Shown piece by piece: positions 20,620-32,029 of a DNA stretch of 64,000 nt. The DNA lies in contig NW_004451419.1 in assembly GCF_000321225.1 (NCBI RefSeq), positions 507,698 to 571,697 of the forward strand, read 5' to 3'. This DNA comes from Odobenus rosmarus divergens (Eukaryota > Chordata > Mammalia > Carnivora > Odobenidae). Position 1 is the stretch's first letter, and every line of letters begins with the position of its first letter. The notes under the pieces are model-generated. The model was not told the origin of the DNA. It did not search any database and worked only from the letters and a program-made list of their open reading frames with translations. Position numbers and translations under genes: made by a program.

Positions 20620-20931
20620 ATGGGCGTGCTCCGCAATGGGCCGTGGGGCTGGGGGCGGCAGCTGCGGGCGCCTGGGCCCTGCCCGCTGCAGCGCCTGACC
20701 CGCCTGTTCGGGGACCACTTGCAGGTCAGCCCCCCCAAGAAGGCCCGGGCCGGGCAGGAGGACCCCGGCACGCCGCCCTCCTCTCCGCTGAGCCCCGAGC
20801 AGTTGATCCGCATCCAGAAAAACAAGGCCGCCGCCCTGCTCAGACTCGCTGCGCGCAACGTGCCGGTGGGTTTCGGTGAGAGTTGGAAGAAGCCGCTCAG
20901 CGCAGAGTTCGGGAAACCGTATTTCATCAAG
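20620..20931 (+). CDS. UNG: UNG1 first coding exon and UNG2 second exon (exon 1B)
   Basis: ATG at 20620 opens MGVLRNGPWGWGRQLRAPG, an Arg-rich mitochondrial presequence of 35 residues with no acidic residue until GDHLQ. UNG2 splices into this exon at 20725 behind TTGCAG, so 20725-20931 (69 codons) is common. The shared part contains PPKKARAGQ, the RPA-binding helix RIQKNKAAALLRLAARN, and GESWKKPLSAEFGKPYF. Donor GTAAAC. Confidence 0.96.
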
Positions 20932-21482
20932 GTAAACCTGGAGGCTGCGGGCCCTTCGGTCTTGCTAGGATATTTTGCGGAGAGTCCACGTTTGTAGGCT
21001 CCTGTATTCCCTCTCTTAAGTCCTTTTCCCGGTAAGAGGTAGGTAAAATAACAGCCACGGTGTTTGGCGTTCGTACGCTTTATTGAAGTTTTTTAAAAGA
21101 CTGTAAGATGGCATGGCTTTTTGTAAACCATTCGGCGGGTCTGCTCTCCAGGAAAGGGCGGCACAGTAAAACCGCAAACCGGACTGCTTGAAACCTGGTG
21201 CAGCCTTTACAAAAAGAGGGAGGGCCTGTCACCCAATAGGAAGTGAAAGCAGCGAGACCAATCAACGTAGACCCGGTCCAAACAAAGGGGAAGGGCACCG
21301 AAGCGGAGGGACATCTTTGGTGACCTGCAAGTCTGGTTTTTATTTCTCAAGAGAATTTGGATGTACAACGTGGCGGAGAGCCAGATAATGCTCCGGTTAG
21401 CTTCCACTGTTAGCTTCCTTATTGGATTCTTAACACTTGGCGGTGAGAATCTGATTTGAAATCTGATTTGTCTTTACGTCAG
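20932..21482 (+). other. UNG intron between exons 1B and 2
   Basis: No repeat or gene was recognised. It contains two CCAAT-like boxes (ACCCAATAGG near 21231 and GACCAATCAA near 21257). Confidence 0.6.
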
Positions 21483-21578
21483 CTAATGGGATTTGTCGCG
21501 GAAGAAAGAAAACATTACACTGTTTATCCACCCCCACACCAAGTCTTCACGTGGACCCAGATGTGTGACATAAGACAT
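21483..21578 (+). CDS. UNG: UNG coding exon 2
   Basis: Thirty-two whole codons, LMGFVAEERKHYTVYPPP to QMCDIRH, between GTCAG and GTAAGT. The region just precedes the water-activating loop and is near-identical to human. Confidence 0.97.
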
Positions 21579-22717
21579 GTAAGTACAGGTTGGTGGTGAG
21601 TTTTAGTAAAAAGAGGTATGGGAGTCAAATAGTAATGTACCCGTTAGTTACGGACGCTGCAGGCAAGTGCCTGTCCGTGGCGGAGTAATAAATAAAATAA
21701 TGAAATTGTGAAGTTTGGCGGGCTATGTTTTAGCCTGTTAGCTTTCTCACTTGAAGCATGTGCTGGCAATGCAGCAAGAAAGAAAATATCTGTACATAGA
21801 CCTGTGTCTATATACTCAAGTTTTTTGCATTTTATTTAATCCTGAAACCAACGGCATACCAACGTTAGGTCTTTTTGTGGTGATGTTGAGGAAACAGGCA
21901 TGAAGCACTGAAGTCTTTTGCAACTGGTTAGTCCACCCCTCACCTTAACTTGCAGCTCCGTATTCTGTCTTATAGTTGACGCTTTCAAGCTCTTGACTTC
22001 TGGCCCAAACAGTTTTACTATCCTGTTAGCATCCCTTTGCGCCCGTTCATTCTATATACCGGCTGCTGGCTGGTCTGGTCACTTCAGTCTCCTGCTCAGA
22101 AGCTTGTTTCTGGCTTTACGCTCACTGTGTGAACGATAGAAGCTGAACATGAAAATAGCCATGGTAGACTTTCCGGCCTTCCCTCCATCTCCAACTCTTC
22201 CTTCTTCACAGCTGGATAGTGTGACAACTCTTCTGTCTGTTGAAAAGCCAACTAGATCTATCTATGGCACCTCCCTTGAGGCGTGTTGCCCACTACCTTT
22301 CTGATCTGGTTTTCCTGCCCGGTACATTTGGTTTCTGCTTACGCCGGAGATCTCATATTTTATTCTTCTCCCTTTCCCTCCCTCATGTTGTAAAGCCGAG
22401 GGCAGGAATCCTATGATTTTGTACTATGTCTGTTACACCAAATTGAAGTGAAATAGGTGAATGACCCACGTGGATAAAGCCGCCACACCTAATACTTTGC
22501 AGACTTGACCATTTTTCACTTTCGAGCAAGAGCTTTGAATATAGCTCTTGGTTTTATAAAGTTAAAGAAACTTAAGTCCTTTTAAATTCGGTATTAGGGG
22601 CGCCTGGGTGGCTCAGATGGTTGAGCGTCTGCCTTCGGCTCAGGTCATGGTCCCAGGGTCCTGGGATCGAGTCCCGCGTCGGGCTCCCTCCTCCTTGGGA
22701 GCCTGCTTATCCCTCTG

Positions 22718-22772
<55 letters not shown>

Positions 22773-24069
22773 TTCATGAATAAATAAATAAAATCTTTAA
22801 AAAAAAAATAAATTCGGTATTAGTTTGTGCCTTGTTTGAGCTGTGGGTCCTGTTTTGAATACCAATCACCAGTGTCAACAGGGAGGAATAGGAGAGCGTG
22901 AAAGTGCTGAGGATCAGATGGCCCAGCGAGGCCTCTTCACAGAGAAGCATGTGGAAGGTCGGGGAGGTGGAGTAGCTCCTTCAAGGTCATCCCTTATGCA
23001 GGACCAGAACCCAATAGCTGCCCTGCTGGGATAGGCTGCTTCATGAGGGAGAATCTCCTGCGTTCAAGAGTGAGCACCAATGGTAGCAACAGTGAGGTCC
23101 ACAAAAGGTTCCTGATGTCTGAAGGTTAGGTTTTGGGAAGGATGTAGTATATGTCGGCTACGGGAGGATTCTGAGAAGGAACACCATGGACAGAAGCAGG
23201 AGAATGAAGAGGTAGGCAGGCAGCAGATCAGAAGGACTAGCTGTATCTTAAAACTGCCAGTGACCCTGATCTCATTACTTTCATTGCATGTTGCCACCTT
23301 CTCCATGGCCCTTTGACCTCATTCTCTTTGGTTTCATCCCTCAGAGGATGTGGAGGGAAGAGGCATCTTCCTATGTGGCTGGTAGGGAATTTGAATAGCT
23401 TCAACTCATTGAAAAAGCAGTTTGGTACATGTCTATGAAAATTTTAAGATACACTTGTCCTTGGACCAGCACCTCCTATTTTGAGTCTGTTCCATAGAAA
23501 TAAAAACAACAGGATGTAAAGGTAATATGTACTAGAGTGTTTATAGAATTGTTTTTTTGTGATGGAAAAAACCAGGAAATAAGCCAACTAGCTATCAGTG
23601 AGAACTCTGGGCATTGAAGGATGCCTAAAATGCATGATGTGTGAGAACTACAAAAATGTAGGGTGATGAGTACCATCACCCCAGTTACATAGGTAATTTT
23701 ACAGGGTCGAATCAGGAAGGGGATAGGGATGAGTGGAGACAACGAGCCACTTGACGTGTTTCTGGATTGTTGTACTCGGGCGAGGGTGTATTTTTGTAAT
23801 CTGAAAAATGAAGGAGGTGGACTTACTTTCACACACCTGCATCAGAGAAGGAGTAGGGCTGTGTAGCAGGTGATGGAGTGAAAGATAACTTGACAGTGGA
23901 AATTAATGGGGCCCAGTCACCCACTCCCTTCCTGGGGTTCTTAGTTTGGGTCGGGGAGAGGGGGGCTGCCTTTCTCATCATCATGGTCCTTTGTACAGGT
24001 TATCAGCCGGGTGTTTGTTTAACCTGCTCGTGAGACAGTATTTAATTTCTTGCCACCTGGTATTCACAG
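21579..24069 (+). other. UNG intron between exons 2 and 3
   Basis: A 2.5 kb intron with one recent Can-SINE (22597-22809). The rest shows no motif I can name. Confidence 0.6.
22597..22809 (+). mobile_element. Can-SINE with long (CT)n
   Basis: Perfect 13-bp duplication AAATTCGGTATTA at 22584-22596 and 22810-22822. The CT microsatellite at about 22722-22768 is unusually long and likely to vary in length. Confidence 0.94.
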
Positions 24070-24167
24070 GTGAAGGTTGTCATCCTGGGACAGGATCCGT
24101 ATCATGGACCCAGCCAAGCCCATGGGCTCTGCTTTAGTGTTCAAAGACCCGTTCCACCGCCACCCAG
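24070..24167 (+). CDS. UNG: UNG coding exon 3 (catalytic Asp)
   Basis: Reads [19 protein letters not shown] and [14 protein letters not shown], then AG of a Ser codon. GQDPYH contains Asp145 and Tyr147; Phe158 lies in LCF. VPPPP is the Pro-rich loop that compresses the DNA backbone. Acceptor CACAG, donor GTACGA. Confidence 0.98.
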
Positions 24168-24279
24168 GTACGATTGCTTGACAGATGGCTCGGGTCCCAG
24201 TGTGATTACTTTCAGATGTGTACTTTGCAGGCTCTAGGTACACTTGTTGGGGGGACTTTCAGTAGCCTTTGGAGTAGGA

Positions 24280-24530
24280 TTTCTCCATCTTGTTACTGTT
24301 GACATCAGGGCTTGGGTCTTTGTGCAGGAGAGGTTTTGTTCTGTGCACTCACTGTAGGATGCTGAGCAGCATGCCTGGCCTCACCCACTGGATGCCAGCA
24401 GCAACACCACCGCCGCCCCCCGCCCCCCCCCAAACAGAGAGCGCTAGTAAAATGGCAATGAAGAATGTCTTTAGACCGTGCCTGAAGTTCCTTGGGGGGC
24501 AAAATCACCCCTGGTTAAAAACCACGGCTT
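24280..24530 (-). mobile_element. MER20-like hAT element
   Basis: The reverse complement follows MER20: the plus strand has TGTAGGATGCTGAGCAGCAT, CACCCACTGGATGCCAGCAG and GGGGGGCAAAATCACCCC. It includes an expanded C-rich tract near 24413-24430. It lies in the UNG intron after exon 3. Confidence 0.7.
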
Positions 24531-24862
24531 CGGGGAATCTTACAACATATGTGAATATAACCAATACAGAAACATATCAAACCATAATTATTAGTTGAGA
24601 GGTGGTAACTCCTGGGCTGATGTACCTAAATTTTCCAAAGCGCGCTATTCCTTAAATCTGAGTCTAAACCAAAGTAAAGATCTTTGGCAAGGTTTCCTAT
24701 CAGAAGGCATGACAGTGCATCCTCCTAAATCTGTGAGGTTCTTGCCGCTCTCCCCTCCAAGGGCTGGAGGTGCAGGCTGTGGTCCTCAAGTTATGTTGGA
24801 GGCTACTGAATTTTCAGAATTGTGCTCAAGATCCCATTCTTTTTCTTCCGGTTTGTTTTCAG

Positions 24863-24951
24863 TTTGGAAAACATTTACAAAGAGCTGTCTACAGACATAG
24901 AGGGTTTCGTTCATCCTGGTCACGGAGATTTATCCGGGTGGGCCAAGCAAG
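24863..24951 (+). CDS. UNG: UNG coding exon 4
   Basis: One base completes Ser169, then 29 codons [19 protein letters not shown] and [10 protein letters not shown] plus one base of Gly. [11 protein letters not shown] is highly conserved. Acceptor TTTTCAG, donor GTGAGC. Confidence 0.97.
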
Positions 24952-25177
24952 GTGAGCCAACCATTCCTAGATGTGCTTTGGACGGATTTCAGAACACCCT
25001 TCTCTTCTGTCCTGCTGGCTTATGTTTATCAAAGAACGTGAAAAACTAGAGCGCTCAACATAAAATGGCTGCGTTTATAGAAATTTAAAAAAAAATGTAT
25101 CCCCCTTTTTATCCTCTAGCCAATGTTTTCTTTCATGTTTTAATCATGATTCAAAAGAGAAAAATTTGTTTCTCAAT

Positions 25178-25300
25178 ATTATTTATTTTTAAGTTGATTT
25201 ATCTTTAGTATTTACGCCCAACACGGGGCTTGAACTCACAACCCTGAAGTCTGAGGTGAATAGTCACATGCTCCTCTGACTTAGCCAGCCAGGTGCCCTT
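25178..25300 (-). mobile_element. Old Can-SINE-related copy
   Basis: Degenerate minus-strand copy with GGGGCTTGAACTCACAACCC and GCCAGCCAGGTGCCC. It is closer to the older subfamily also seen at 51370-51480. Confidence 0.65.
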
Positions 25301-25607
25301 TGTTATTAATATTTTAAATTTACCTGCTAACTTTGACCATTTAGGAGATGGCCTCACCTTTCTCATTTCAACACTAGGGCTGTGTTTTTTTGTGTTTAAT
25401 ACCTATTTACAGGTGTGTCTTCCTTTCCTCCCTCCCCCCCTCCCTCCCTCCCTCCCTTCCTCTCTACAAATGACCTATATAACCAGGATAAGGAAAGAAT
25501 GTTGACTGTCTGGTTTCTTATGGTTGGATTTTTGTTTTAGTGAAATGTTTTAGTTTCCTTTTGTTATCTTCTAGGGTTACTTAATGTCACATGGGATATA
25601 CATATAT

Positions 25608-25764
25608 ATTTTTAAGATTTTATTTTGAGAGAGAGAGGATCTCAAGCAGACTCCCCACTGAGCACGGAGCCCGACATGGGGGCTCACTCTCACAATTCCA
25701 AAATCATGACCTGAGCCGAAATCAAGAGTTGGATGCTTAACCAACTGGGCCACCCAGGCGCCCC
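25608..25764 (-). mobile_element. Can-SINE
   Basis: Minus-strand copy with a diverged body. The flanks TGGGATATA and TGGGATGTA form an imperfect target duplication. Confidence 0.85.
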
Positions 25765-25794
25765 TTGGGATGTATTTTTAAAACAACTCTGATG

Positions 25795-25986
25795 GGGCAC
25801 CAGGGTGGCTCAGTTGGTTAAGCGACTGCCTTCGGCTCAGGTCATGATCCCAGGGTCCTGGGATCGAGCCCCGCATCGGGCTCCCTGCTCAGCGGGGATC
25901 CTGCTTCTCCCTCTCCCACTCCCCCTGCTTGTGCTCTCTCTCGCTCTCTCTCTCTGTCAAATAAACAAACTTCTTTAAAAATAAAT
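25795..25986 (+). mobile_element. Can-SINE
   Basis: Perfect 15-bp target duplication AAAACAACTCTGATG at 25780-25794 and 25987-26001. It lies about 30 bp after the previous minus-strand SINE. Confidence 0.94.
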
Positions 25987-26225
25987 AAAACAACTCTGAT
26001 GACACACGTAAGGCCTAGTCATTGATACAAACTCAGAAGATGAGGAAATTGCAGAGATGAAAGTACAGTGCTCTCTGATCTTGCCCAGAGGCACCCACCA
26101 GTCATGTTGGGATGCGCTCTCTGGAAGCTCATTTCAGAGGGCTGCACTGTGCGTGTGTCTTCCTCTCTGTCTCTCTCTTTTGACTCATTTGCCTCTCAAC
26201 CTGTTTCTTTGGTGTGTGTCTGTAG

Positions 26226-26404
26226 GTGTTCTCTTACTCAACGCTGTGCTCACGGTCCGGGCACATCAGGCTAATTCCCATAAGGAGAGAGGATGGGAGC
26301 AGTTTACTGATGCAGTCGTGTCTTGGCTAAATCAGAACTCCAATGGCCTTGTCTTCTTGCTCTGGGGCTCTTATGCTCAGAAGAAAGGCAGTGCCATCGA
26401 CAGG
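26226..26404 (+). CDS. UNG: UNG coding exon 5 (Asn204)
   Basis: Begins [18 protein letters not shown], where Asn204 reads the uracil edge. It continues with the Gly-Ser loop [18 protein letters not shown]. There are 59 codons after the split Gly. Donor GTATGG; a LINE-1 piece follows about 30 bp downstream. Confidence 0.97.
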
Positions 26405-29400
26405 GTATGGTGGTTTTGTTTTTAAACATTTTATTTCTGTTTTTTTTTTTAATTATATATATTTTTTCTTAACATATAATGTTTGTATCTGGGGTACAGG
26501 TCTGTGATTCATCGGTCTTCCACAGTTCACAGTGCTCACCATAGCACACACCCTCCCCAGTGTCCATCCCCCAGCCACCCCATCCCCCCACCCCCCTCCC
26601 CTCCAGCCACCCTCAGTTTGTTTCCTGACATTAAGAGTCTCATAGTTTGTCTCCCACTCTGATTTTGTCTTGTGTTTTTTAAACATTTTAAACCACTTGA
26701 GAAAATAGTAGGAATCCCTGCGTGTGGTTCTGGAAAACCCATGGCACAGGGTGAAATTTATTTTCCCTAAAGGCTTATAATTAAGCAAAATTCAGACAAA
26801 TTATAGGAATGATGAGTTGTGTGTGAAGAAAGCAAAGGGCCAACTTCTGATGTAATAGTACTGTAGGCATACACTTGGCACATAAGTAGAATGATGACGG
26901 CCTTCGCTCACTACACAGACGGTGCAGTAAGCGACCAATAGGGCCAGGACCCCCCACCCCCCACGTGCTCCTCTGCTCCTTCTCTGGGTACATAGGGAAG
27001 TACTGACGTGCGTGGTGCTGAGATGGAAAACCAGAAGCCATCCTTGAAGCCTTCCCCTCATTCCCTTAAACCTACTCCACCAGCAAATCCTCTGCCCTTA
27101 CCTCCTGAGCATATCCCAGTCCTGCTGCTCGCTGTTGACACTCCTCACACTGGAGTGAGCCACTGTCACTTCTGTCCAGGCTCTGACAGCCCGGGGCTGA
27201 GGGGTGGATGGAGGACAGCATGGTGGAGGAGAGAGGTGGGGCGGGGGGAGGCAGGCATCCAGGGTGAGCCCTGGCCCGGGCTGCTGGGAGACACCGGATC
27301 CAGAAGCGAGGGTGGGGGAGAAGTCAGCGAGTAAGCACTGCAGTGAGTGAAGTAAAGGGCTTCGGTGAGGTCAACTGACAGTAGCTTGTGTGACAGCAGG
27401 AGGTAGCTGGCCTTTCGGGGATGGCCGAGTGGACTGAATCCCCCGGCCCACGTCTGGCATCACACCTAGCGCTTTGCCTGCAGAATCTCGCTTAATGCCT
27501 CATAAGGTATTAAAGTGATAAAGTTGCAGTGAGTGGCGGGGCGGAGATCGGAGCCTGCTCACCTTGCTCACCTAGGGGCCCGGTGGGGGTGTTTTCGTGT
27601 TCCACACTGGCAACCCGCTCCCAGGTCTGTCCACTTCTCCATTTTCTCTTAAATGGAATTGGTTTTCATCTAAGTTTTTTTTTAAGGTAAGAGGTTTATA
27701 TGATTAAAAAAAATGAAATAGGATAGTAAGGTACGCAGCGAGCAGTTTCCCAGCCGACTCCCCTCTTAAGTTGCTTCCCCAGCTCGGGCGGGTGCTAGCT
27801 TACAGTCTGATGTCGCCTTCCTGGGTCTTGATGCGAACAGCTGTGGAGTGTGTGAGGCAGGTTGAGTCTATAAGGTTTCTTTGTGGATGAACAAGATGTT
27901 TTCGGGTGTTTTGAGGTAGGAAATAGTAGGAGTAAAATCTGGCACGAATGAACTAACTGCCAAGGTCGGAGCATGGAGGTAAGCAAGCGCTCCATGGGAG
28001 GCTCTCCCATCTCTGTGTGGTCTGCGTAGCTCCTACTCAGCGTGTGTGTAGTTTTTATTACTGAAGATGGTCTGGTTTGACAGGAAACAGTTGTGAGAGT
28101 AGCGTGATGATCAGAAGCCAGGTGCATGTCCAGCTGGGTAGCTTTCCCCGAGCACTAGGTCTGTGTATTCAGCTGGCTCCTTACCCACGATCCCTCAGCA
28201 CACCAGATTCCACGCTTTCCAAGGTAGGTTCTCCTTTGCTCATCCAGCCTTGCCACACTGGCTCCTGTGGATGCCCCGGGAGAGAGAGTACCACCACGCA
28301 CTTGTCCAGCCAGAAATCGGATAGCATTTGTGACCCCTTCCTCCCTCCTCTCCCCTCTTTCCCTTCTCCGGCTCTGCTCCTCACCCTTCGCCCCTCCCCG
28401 CCCCATACCCTGTCAGGGCATTCCTTCGTAGCCTTCCCCTGCTCTCAGACTCCTCCTCAGCCGGCCGCCTTAGCCTTGGTTCAGGTTGTCACCTGATCCT
28501 GCTGGAGTGTCAGGTGTGGTCCGCCTGGAAGGCCCTGCCTTGGGCTGGCGGGCTGGGGTCTGGAGCTGCCTCTCGGCCACAGCTCCCCTTTTCCCCTCTC
28601 CGCTCCAGGCTGACTGGAGCACCTCCACCTCTTCCTGCCTCCCCTTTCCCTGCCTGCCTTTGAACATCCTGCCTCCCCTCTCCAGAGGCTGACTCACTCA
28701 ACCTTCCAAGCCCAGCACGGCTTACATTTTCAGGGGCCCGAACTGCATGGCAGGTGGCATGCTAGTAAGCACTCAACTTATGTCACCTCTCAGACTCTCA
28801 CAATACACACGGGCATTGTTGGTTGGTTGCTGCGCAGGATCTCCGTAAGCTAGGCGCTGTGAGACCCCCTTCACAGCCGCAGAAGGACGCGCGGCCTGGA
28901 TTCATTGACTTCTCTGGGGCGGAGTCAGAACGGACCCAGACCACGTGGATCCAGGCTCCCGGTTCTGCACCACACTGGGCTGCCCTGCTGTAGTTATGGC
29001 CCCTCCTGGACTGAGCTTTTCGAAGGCAGGGATGCTGTGAAAACAATTAGTTGGGAGGTGGTTTTTATTTAAATAGAGAAAAGAAGAAAACAAACGTGGT
29101 CCAGAGTCTTCCTGCTCCGGAAAGTACGGCTGACATTTAAAAAAATCAGTGTTCTGTTTTTGTAGACCATTCAGGTAACAGGGCAAAACCGAAAGTAAAT
29201 GCCTTCCACTATTTCCTCACAGAACTACCATAAATAGTGTTTTGGGTCTTTTTCCAGAAAAACTTAGGCACTTACGTTTTTTTCTTCCACTTGATATATT
29301 TAGGTTTTCCCTTACCAGCATATGTAGCTCAGCCTTATTCTTCTAGTAGCCTTGTGGTGTTCCATTGTAAGAAGTTCCGAAAACTATTTTTAGTCAGTTG

Positions 29401-29595
29401 CGTAACCCTGGATTTAGATGAAGCTTTACTGGTCCAAGCCGTGCTGCCACAAAGCCCCTTACGCCTGCGTCTCCGTATAGGTACACACATCATGGGCCCT
29501 TCAGCAACTGCATTCTTAGCAGTGAGATTGCGGGGTCGTAAGATCTGGGCACGGGGCCAAACGTGCGGCCCGTGACTCTTCTCCCTCTCTTTCAG
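26405..29595 (+). other. UNG last intron (3.2 kb)
   Basis: Carries an L1 3' piece next to the donor (26433-26677), a MIR-like relic near 28730-28900 and an old LINE-like stretch near 29225-29560. The CT-rich open frames at 28.1-28.7 kb have no support. Confidence 0.6.
26433..26677 (-). mobile_element. Carnivore LINE-1 3' fragment
   Basis: Antisense phrases GGGGTACAGGTCTGTGATTC, GCTCACCATAGCACACACCC and CTCAGTTTGTTTCCTGACAT are typical of carnivore L1. It is flanked by TTTTAAACATTTTA on both sides, a probable target duplication. Confidence 0.8.
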
Positions 29596-29736
29596 AAACG
29601 GCACCACGTGCTGCAGACAGCGCACCCCTCCCCGTTGTCGGTGTACAGAGGGTTCTTTGGATGTAGACACTTCTCTAAGACCAATGAGCTGCTGAGGAAG
29701 TCTGGCAAGGAGCCCATCAACTGGAAGGATCTGTGA
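29596..29736 (+). CDS. UNG: UNG terminal coding exon (His268, Leu272)
   Basis: Forty-six codons and TGA at 29734-29736. [20 protein letters not shown] carries His268 and the minor-groove intercalation loop HPSPLS with Leu272. The protein ends [11 protein letters not shown]. Acceptor TTTCAG. Confidence 0.98.
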   Translation, partial: KRHHVLQTAHPSPLSVYRGFFGCRHFSKTNELLRKSGKEPINWKDL

Positions 29737-30570
29737 CCCTGAACTGGAGGGCGTCCTGGGCAGTTTTCTAGAAGCTGCTATCGAAGTATTTGCCAGGAGT
29801 GGCAGCTTGACCCAGACAGAAGCAGCAAAGACTCTAGCCTGGCTGGGACCATATGGCTGTCTTTGCAACACGGCTTCGGCCTAAAACCTGACATCATAAT
29901 ATCTGGGAGAGGGTGGGAGGTCAAATACAGAGACTTCTGTCTGTCACCTTTATGGTAAAAGGGGACAGGGGACAGAAGCACCTCTTGGTACAGTGGGCTG
30001 CTACTTGTTTTTACCTGGCAGGTTAGACTTTAGGTTGTAAGGTGTCAGGTGTGTTTATCGCCCCACCCCCGTGCCCCACCTGGCATTCCAGTTCTTGGCC
30101 AAGTATACTGTTCCCTCAATCCTTTCCCAAGCCCTCAGGCGCCTCCTTGAAGGAGGCAGGAGGACAGTTGGCAAGTGCCCAGAAGTTTAGGGATGAAAAT
30201 TTCTGAGGACTAATCCTCTGTGTGAGCCTTCACGGACAGGCAGAGGGAAGTGAGCCGGGGGTTGTTTTCACAGTTAATCCTCTGCGTGTTCCTACAAATG
30301 AACAGGGCAAGTTGAACTGGAAGAAAAAGGGGAATTTTTTTATTTTTATTTTTTAAGCGAGGAACTGCTTTTCTTTCCTGCAACACTGGTGAATTTTGCT
30401 GTTTTAAAAATACTTAGATGTATATATGTACTTTGTAATCTTGTCGGGGAGACCATCTTTGTTAGGTCTGCACCTTCATCCTTGATCCTGTTAGAGATGC
30501 TGTTGATGGGTTAGCCGGTGAAAGTGTTACCCCCGAGTTTGTTTGAGAATAAAAGATTGTTTGACCCAAT
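29737..30570 (+). other. UNG: UNG 3' untranslated region
   Basis: About 0.83 kb ending after AATAAA at 30548-30553 (in GAATAAAAG). No gene was seen. Confidence 0.8.
30548..30553 (+). promoter_or_regulatory. UNG: UNG poly(A) signal AATAAA
   Basis: Canonical hexamer followed by GATTGTTTGACC. It is immediately followed by a GC-rich element. Confidence 0.8.
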
Positions 30571-30579
30571 GCCCTTGAC

Positions 30580-30880
30580 GCCTGCTCCCTCTGTGCCCTG
30601 GGGCGTCTGCAGACGTCCTTGGGCCGACCTTGGGCCCGGGCAGCTGGTGGTGGCCATGGCAACCATTGTGGGCCGGAAGGAACGTCCCCGCGCCGCCCCT
30701 CCCCTTTCCTCCCGCCCCGCCCCTTGGATGGAGCCGCCCACCCCTCCAGAGGCCGGGTAAGCCCGGGGCGGGTCCCTGGGAGGGGCGCGACGAGGACAGC
30801 AGCCTGGGGTCTGCAAGCTGACACGCCCCGAGCGCCATGGCGGGGGCTGGACGCGGCCGGGGACCAATGAGACCTGAAGG
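30580..30880 (+). promoter_or_regulatory. GC-rich element with RFX X-box between UNG and ACACB
   Basis: A CpG-rich island just past the UNG poly(A) signal. GTGGCCATGGCAAC (30650-30663) fits the RFX X-box consensus GTNRCC-N2-RGYAAC fully. The ATG inside it (30657) has a strong Kozak context and opens 34 codons that reach a donor-like GGTAAGC at about 30756-30762. Several GC boxes and a CCAAT (30867) follow. This could be a promoter or enhancer, or the first exon of an unannotated transcript. The role is inferred. Confidence 0.4.
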
Positions 30881-31596
30881 GGCCATTTGGGGCTGGAAAA
30901 AAGCATTTCTCCGGGGATCATGGCTGTGTGTTCTGCCAGGCCCCGGACAGTGCAAGGGGAGCTTCCCCGCCCCCACTCTGCTAGTGTCTCCAGACTCTTC
31001 CCTGGGACTCGGGACTGGAGGTGTGAGGCCAGGACGCTGGGAAGACGCCCTGATGGCCCACTGACCCGCTGGCACTTGCGGGGTGGACGATCACGATCAA
31101 AACTTGGACTCCCCTGGTGTGTGATAGAGAAGGAAGCCAAAAGTGTAGGGAAGGGCCTGATTAACAACGCGCTGGTATTTCAGTGGGCGAGAGAAAAAAA
31201 ATGCATCCAATGAGAAAGACTTGACCTCATTTCTTGTTGGGGGTAGAGATTTGAAAACCTGTTGCTGGAGAATATTGCTTCCCATGCAGGCCTTCGTTTT
31301 CTTGACATCTGGGAAGGAGGGTGTGCTAACTGCATTGTGCCATCAGCAAGCAGGCTTTCACCGAAGGAGGGTGCAAGACAAGGGTGCCTTCTCAATTTGC
31401 CCTCTGGTAACTGGGGGGGCCTCCCTTAGACATTACAGTGGACTCCCTGATCCAAGGGAGAAAGGAAGGAATCCTATCGCTACATCAGGTTTTAATAAAG
31501 GCTTCTCTCCCAAGGCAGTGCTGCGAGTAGGGAAGAAGCCCCAAGCCCTGTGTTACTGTAAATCATTCAAAAAGTAAACTGATAGGCTTTTTCTTT

Positions 31597-31774
31597 TTTC
31601 TTTTTTTTATTTATTTGACAGACACACAGCGAGAGAGGGAACACAAGTAGGGGGAGAGGGAGAAGCAGACCCGCTGCTGAGCAGGGAGCCTGATGCGGGC
31701 CTCGATCCCAGGACCCTGGGATCATGACCTGAGCCAAAGGCAGACGCTTAACAACTGAGCCAGCCAGGCGCCTC
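31597..31774 (-). mobile_element. Can-SINE
   Basis: Minus-strand copy. The flanks GCTTTTTCTTTT before and after suggest a target duplication. Confidence 0.9.
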
Positions 31775-32029
31775 TGCTTTTTCTTTTATAATACAATGAC
31801 ACATCTAGTGATGCTTTGAACAGAACACAGAGCTGTGTGTTAAGTGGTTTATGACACCACCCCTCCTCAAAAAGAAAAGCAAATTTAATCACTTGCTTTT
31901 AAGAAACAAGGCTCATTTTGATGAACTTTTAGCTACACAGTTGTGGGTTTTCCTCCACGTTTTTGGGTGTGCTATGATCACAGCACTAGATTTGCAAAAA
32001 TGATTAAAAGGCAATCTTGGCCTTTTAGG

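Larger units (their letters stand above)
24952..26225 (+). other. UNG intron between exons 4 and 5
   Basis: Holds three Can-SINE copies (25178-25300, 25608-25764, 25795-25986) and a CT-rich tract at 25425-25465. No gene was seen. Confidence 0.7.
19963..30570 (+). other. UNG: UNG gene (uracil-DNA glycosylase, nuclear and mitochondrial forms)
   Basis: UNG cleaves the N-glycosidic bond of uracil in DNA and starts base excision repair. UNG2 (exon 1A, 44 unique residues) is nuclear and UNG1 (exon 1B, 35 unique residues) is mitochondrial; both share 269 residues. Joined exons give 313 and 304 codons, equal to human. In UNG1 numbering: GQDPYH with catalytic Asp145 and Tyr147, Phe158 stacking on uracil, Asn204 in LLNAVLT, His268 in HPSPLS and the intercalating Leu272. 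UNG2 has a PIP box QKTLYSFF (residues 4-11) for PCNA. The helix KNKAAALLRLAARN matches the RPA-binding segment. All splice sites are GT/AG and no lesions were seen. It is divergent from ALKBH2 and upstream of ACACB, as in human. Confidence 0.98.

Noticed and set aside
30511..31167. 218-codon minus-strand frame in the GC-rich block
   Set aside because: It is a product of high GC content and partly overlaps the UNG poly(A) signal. It has no motif.
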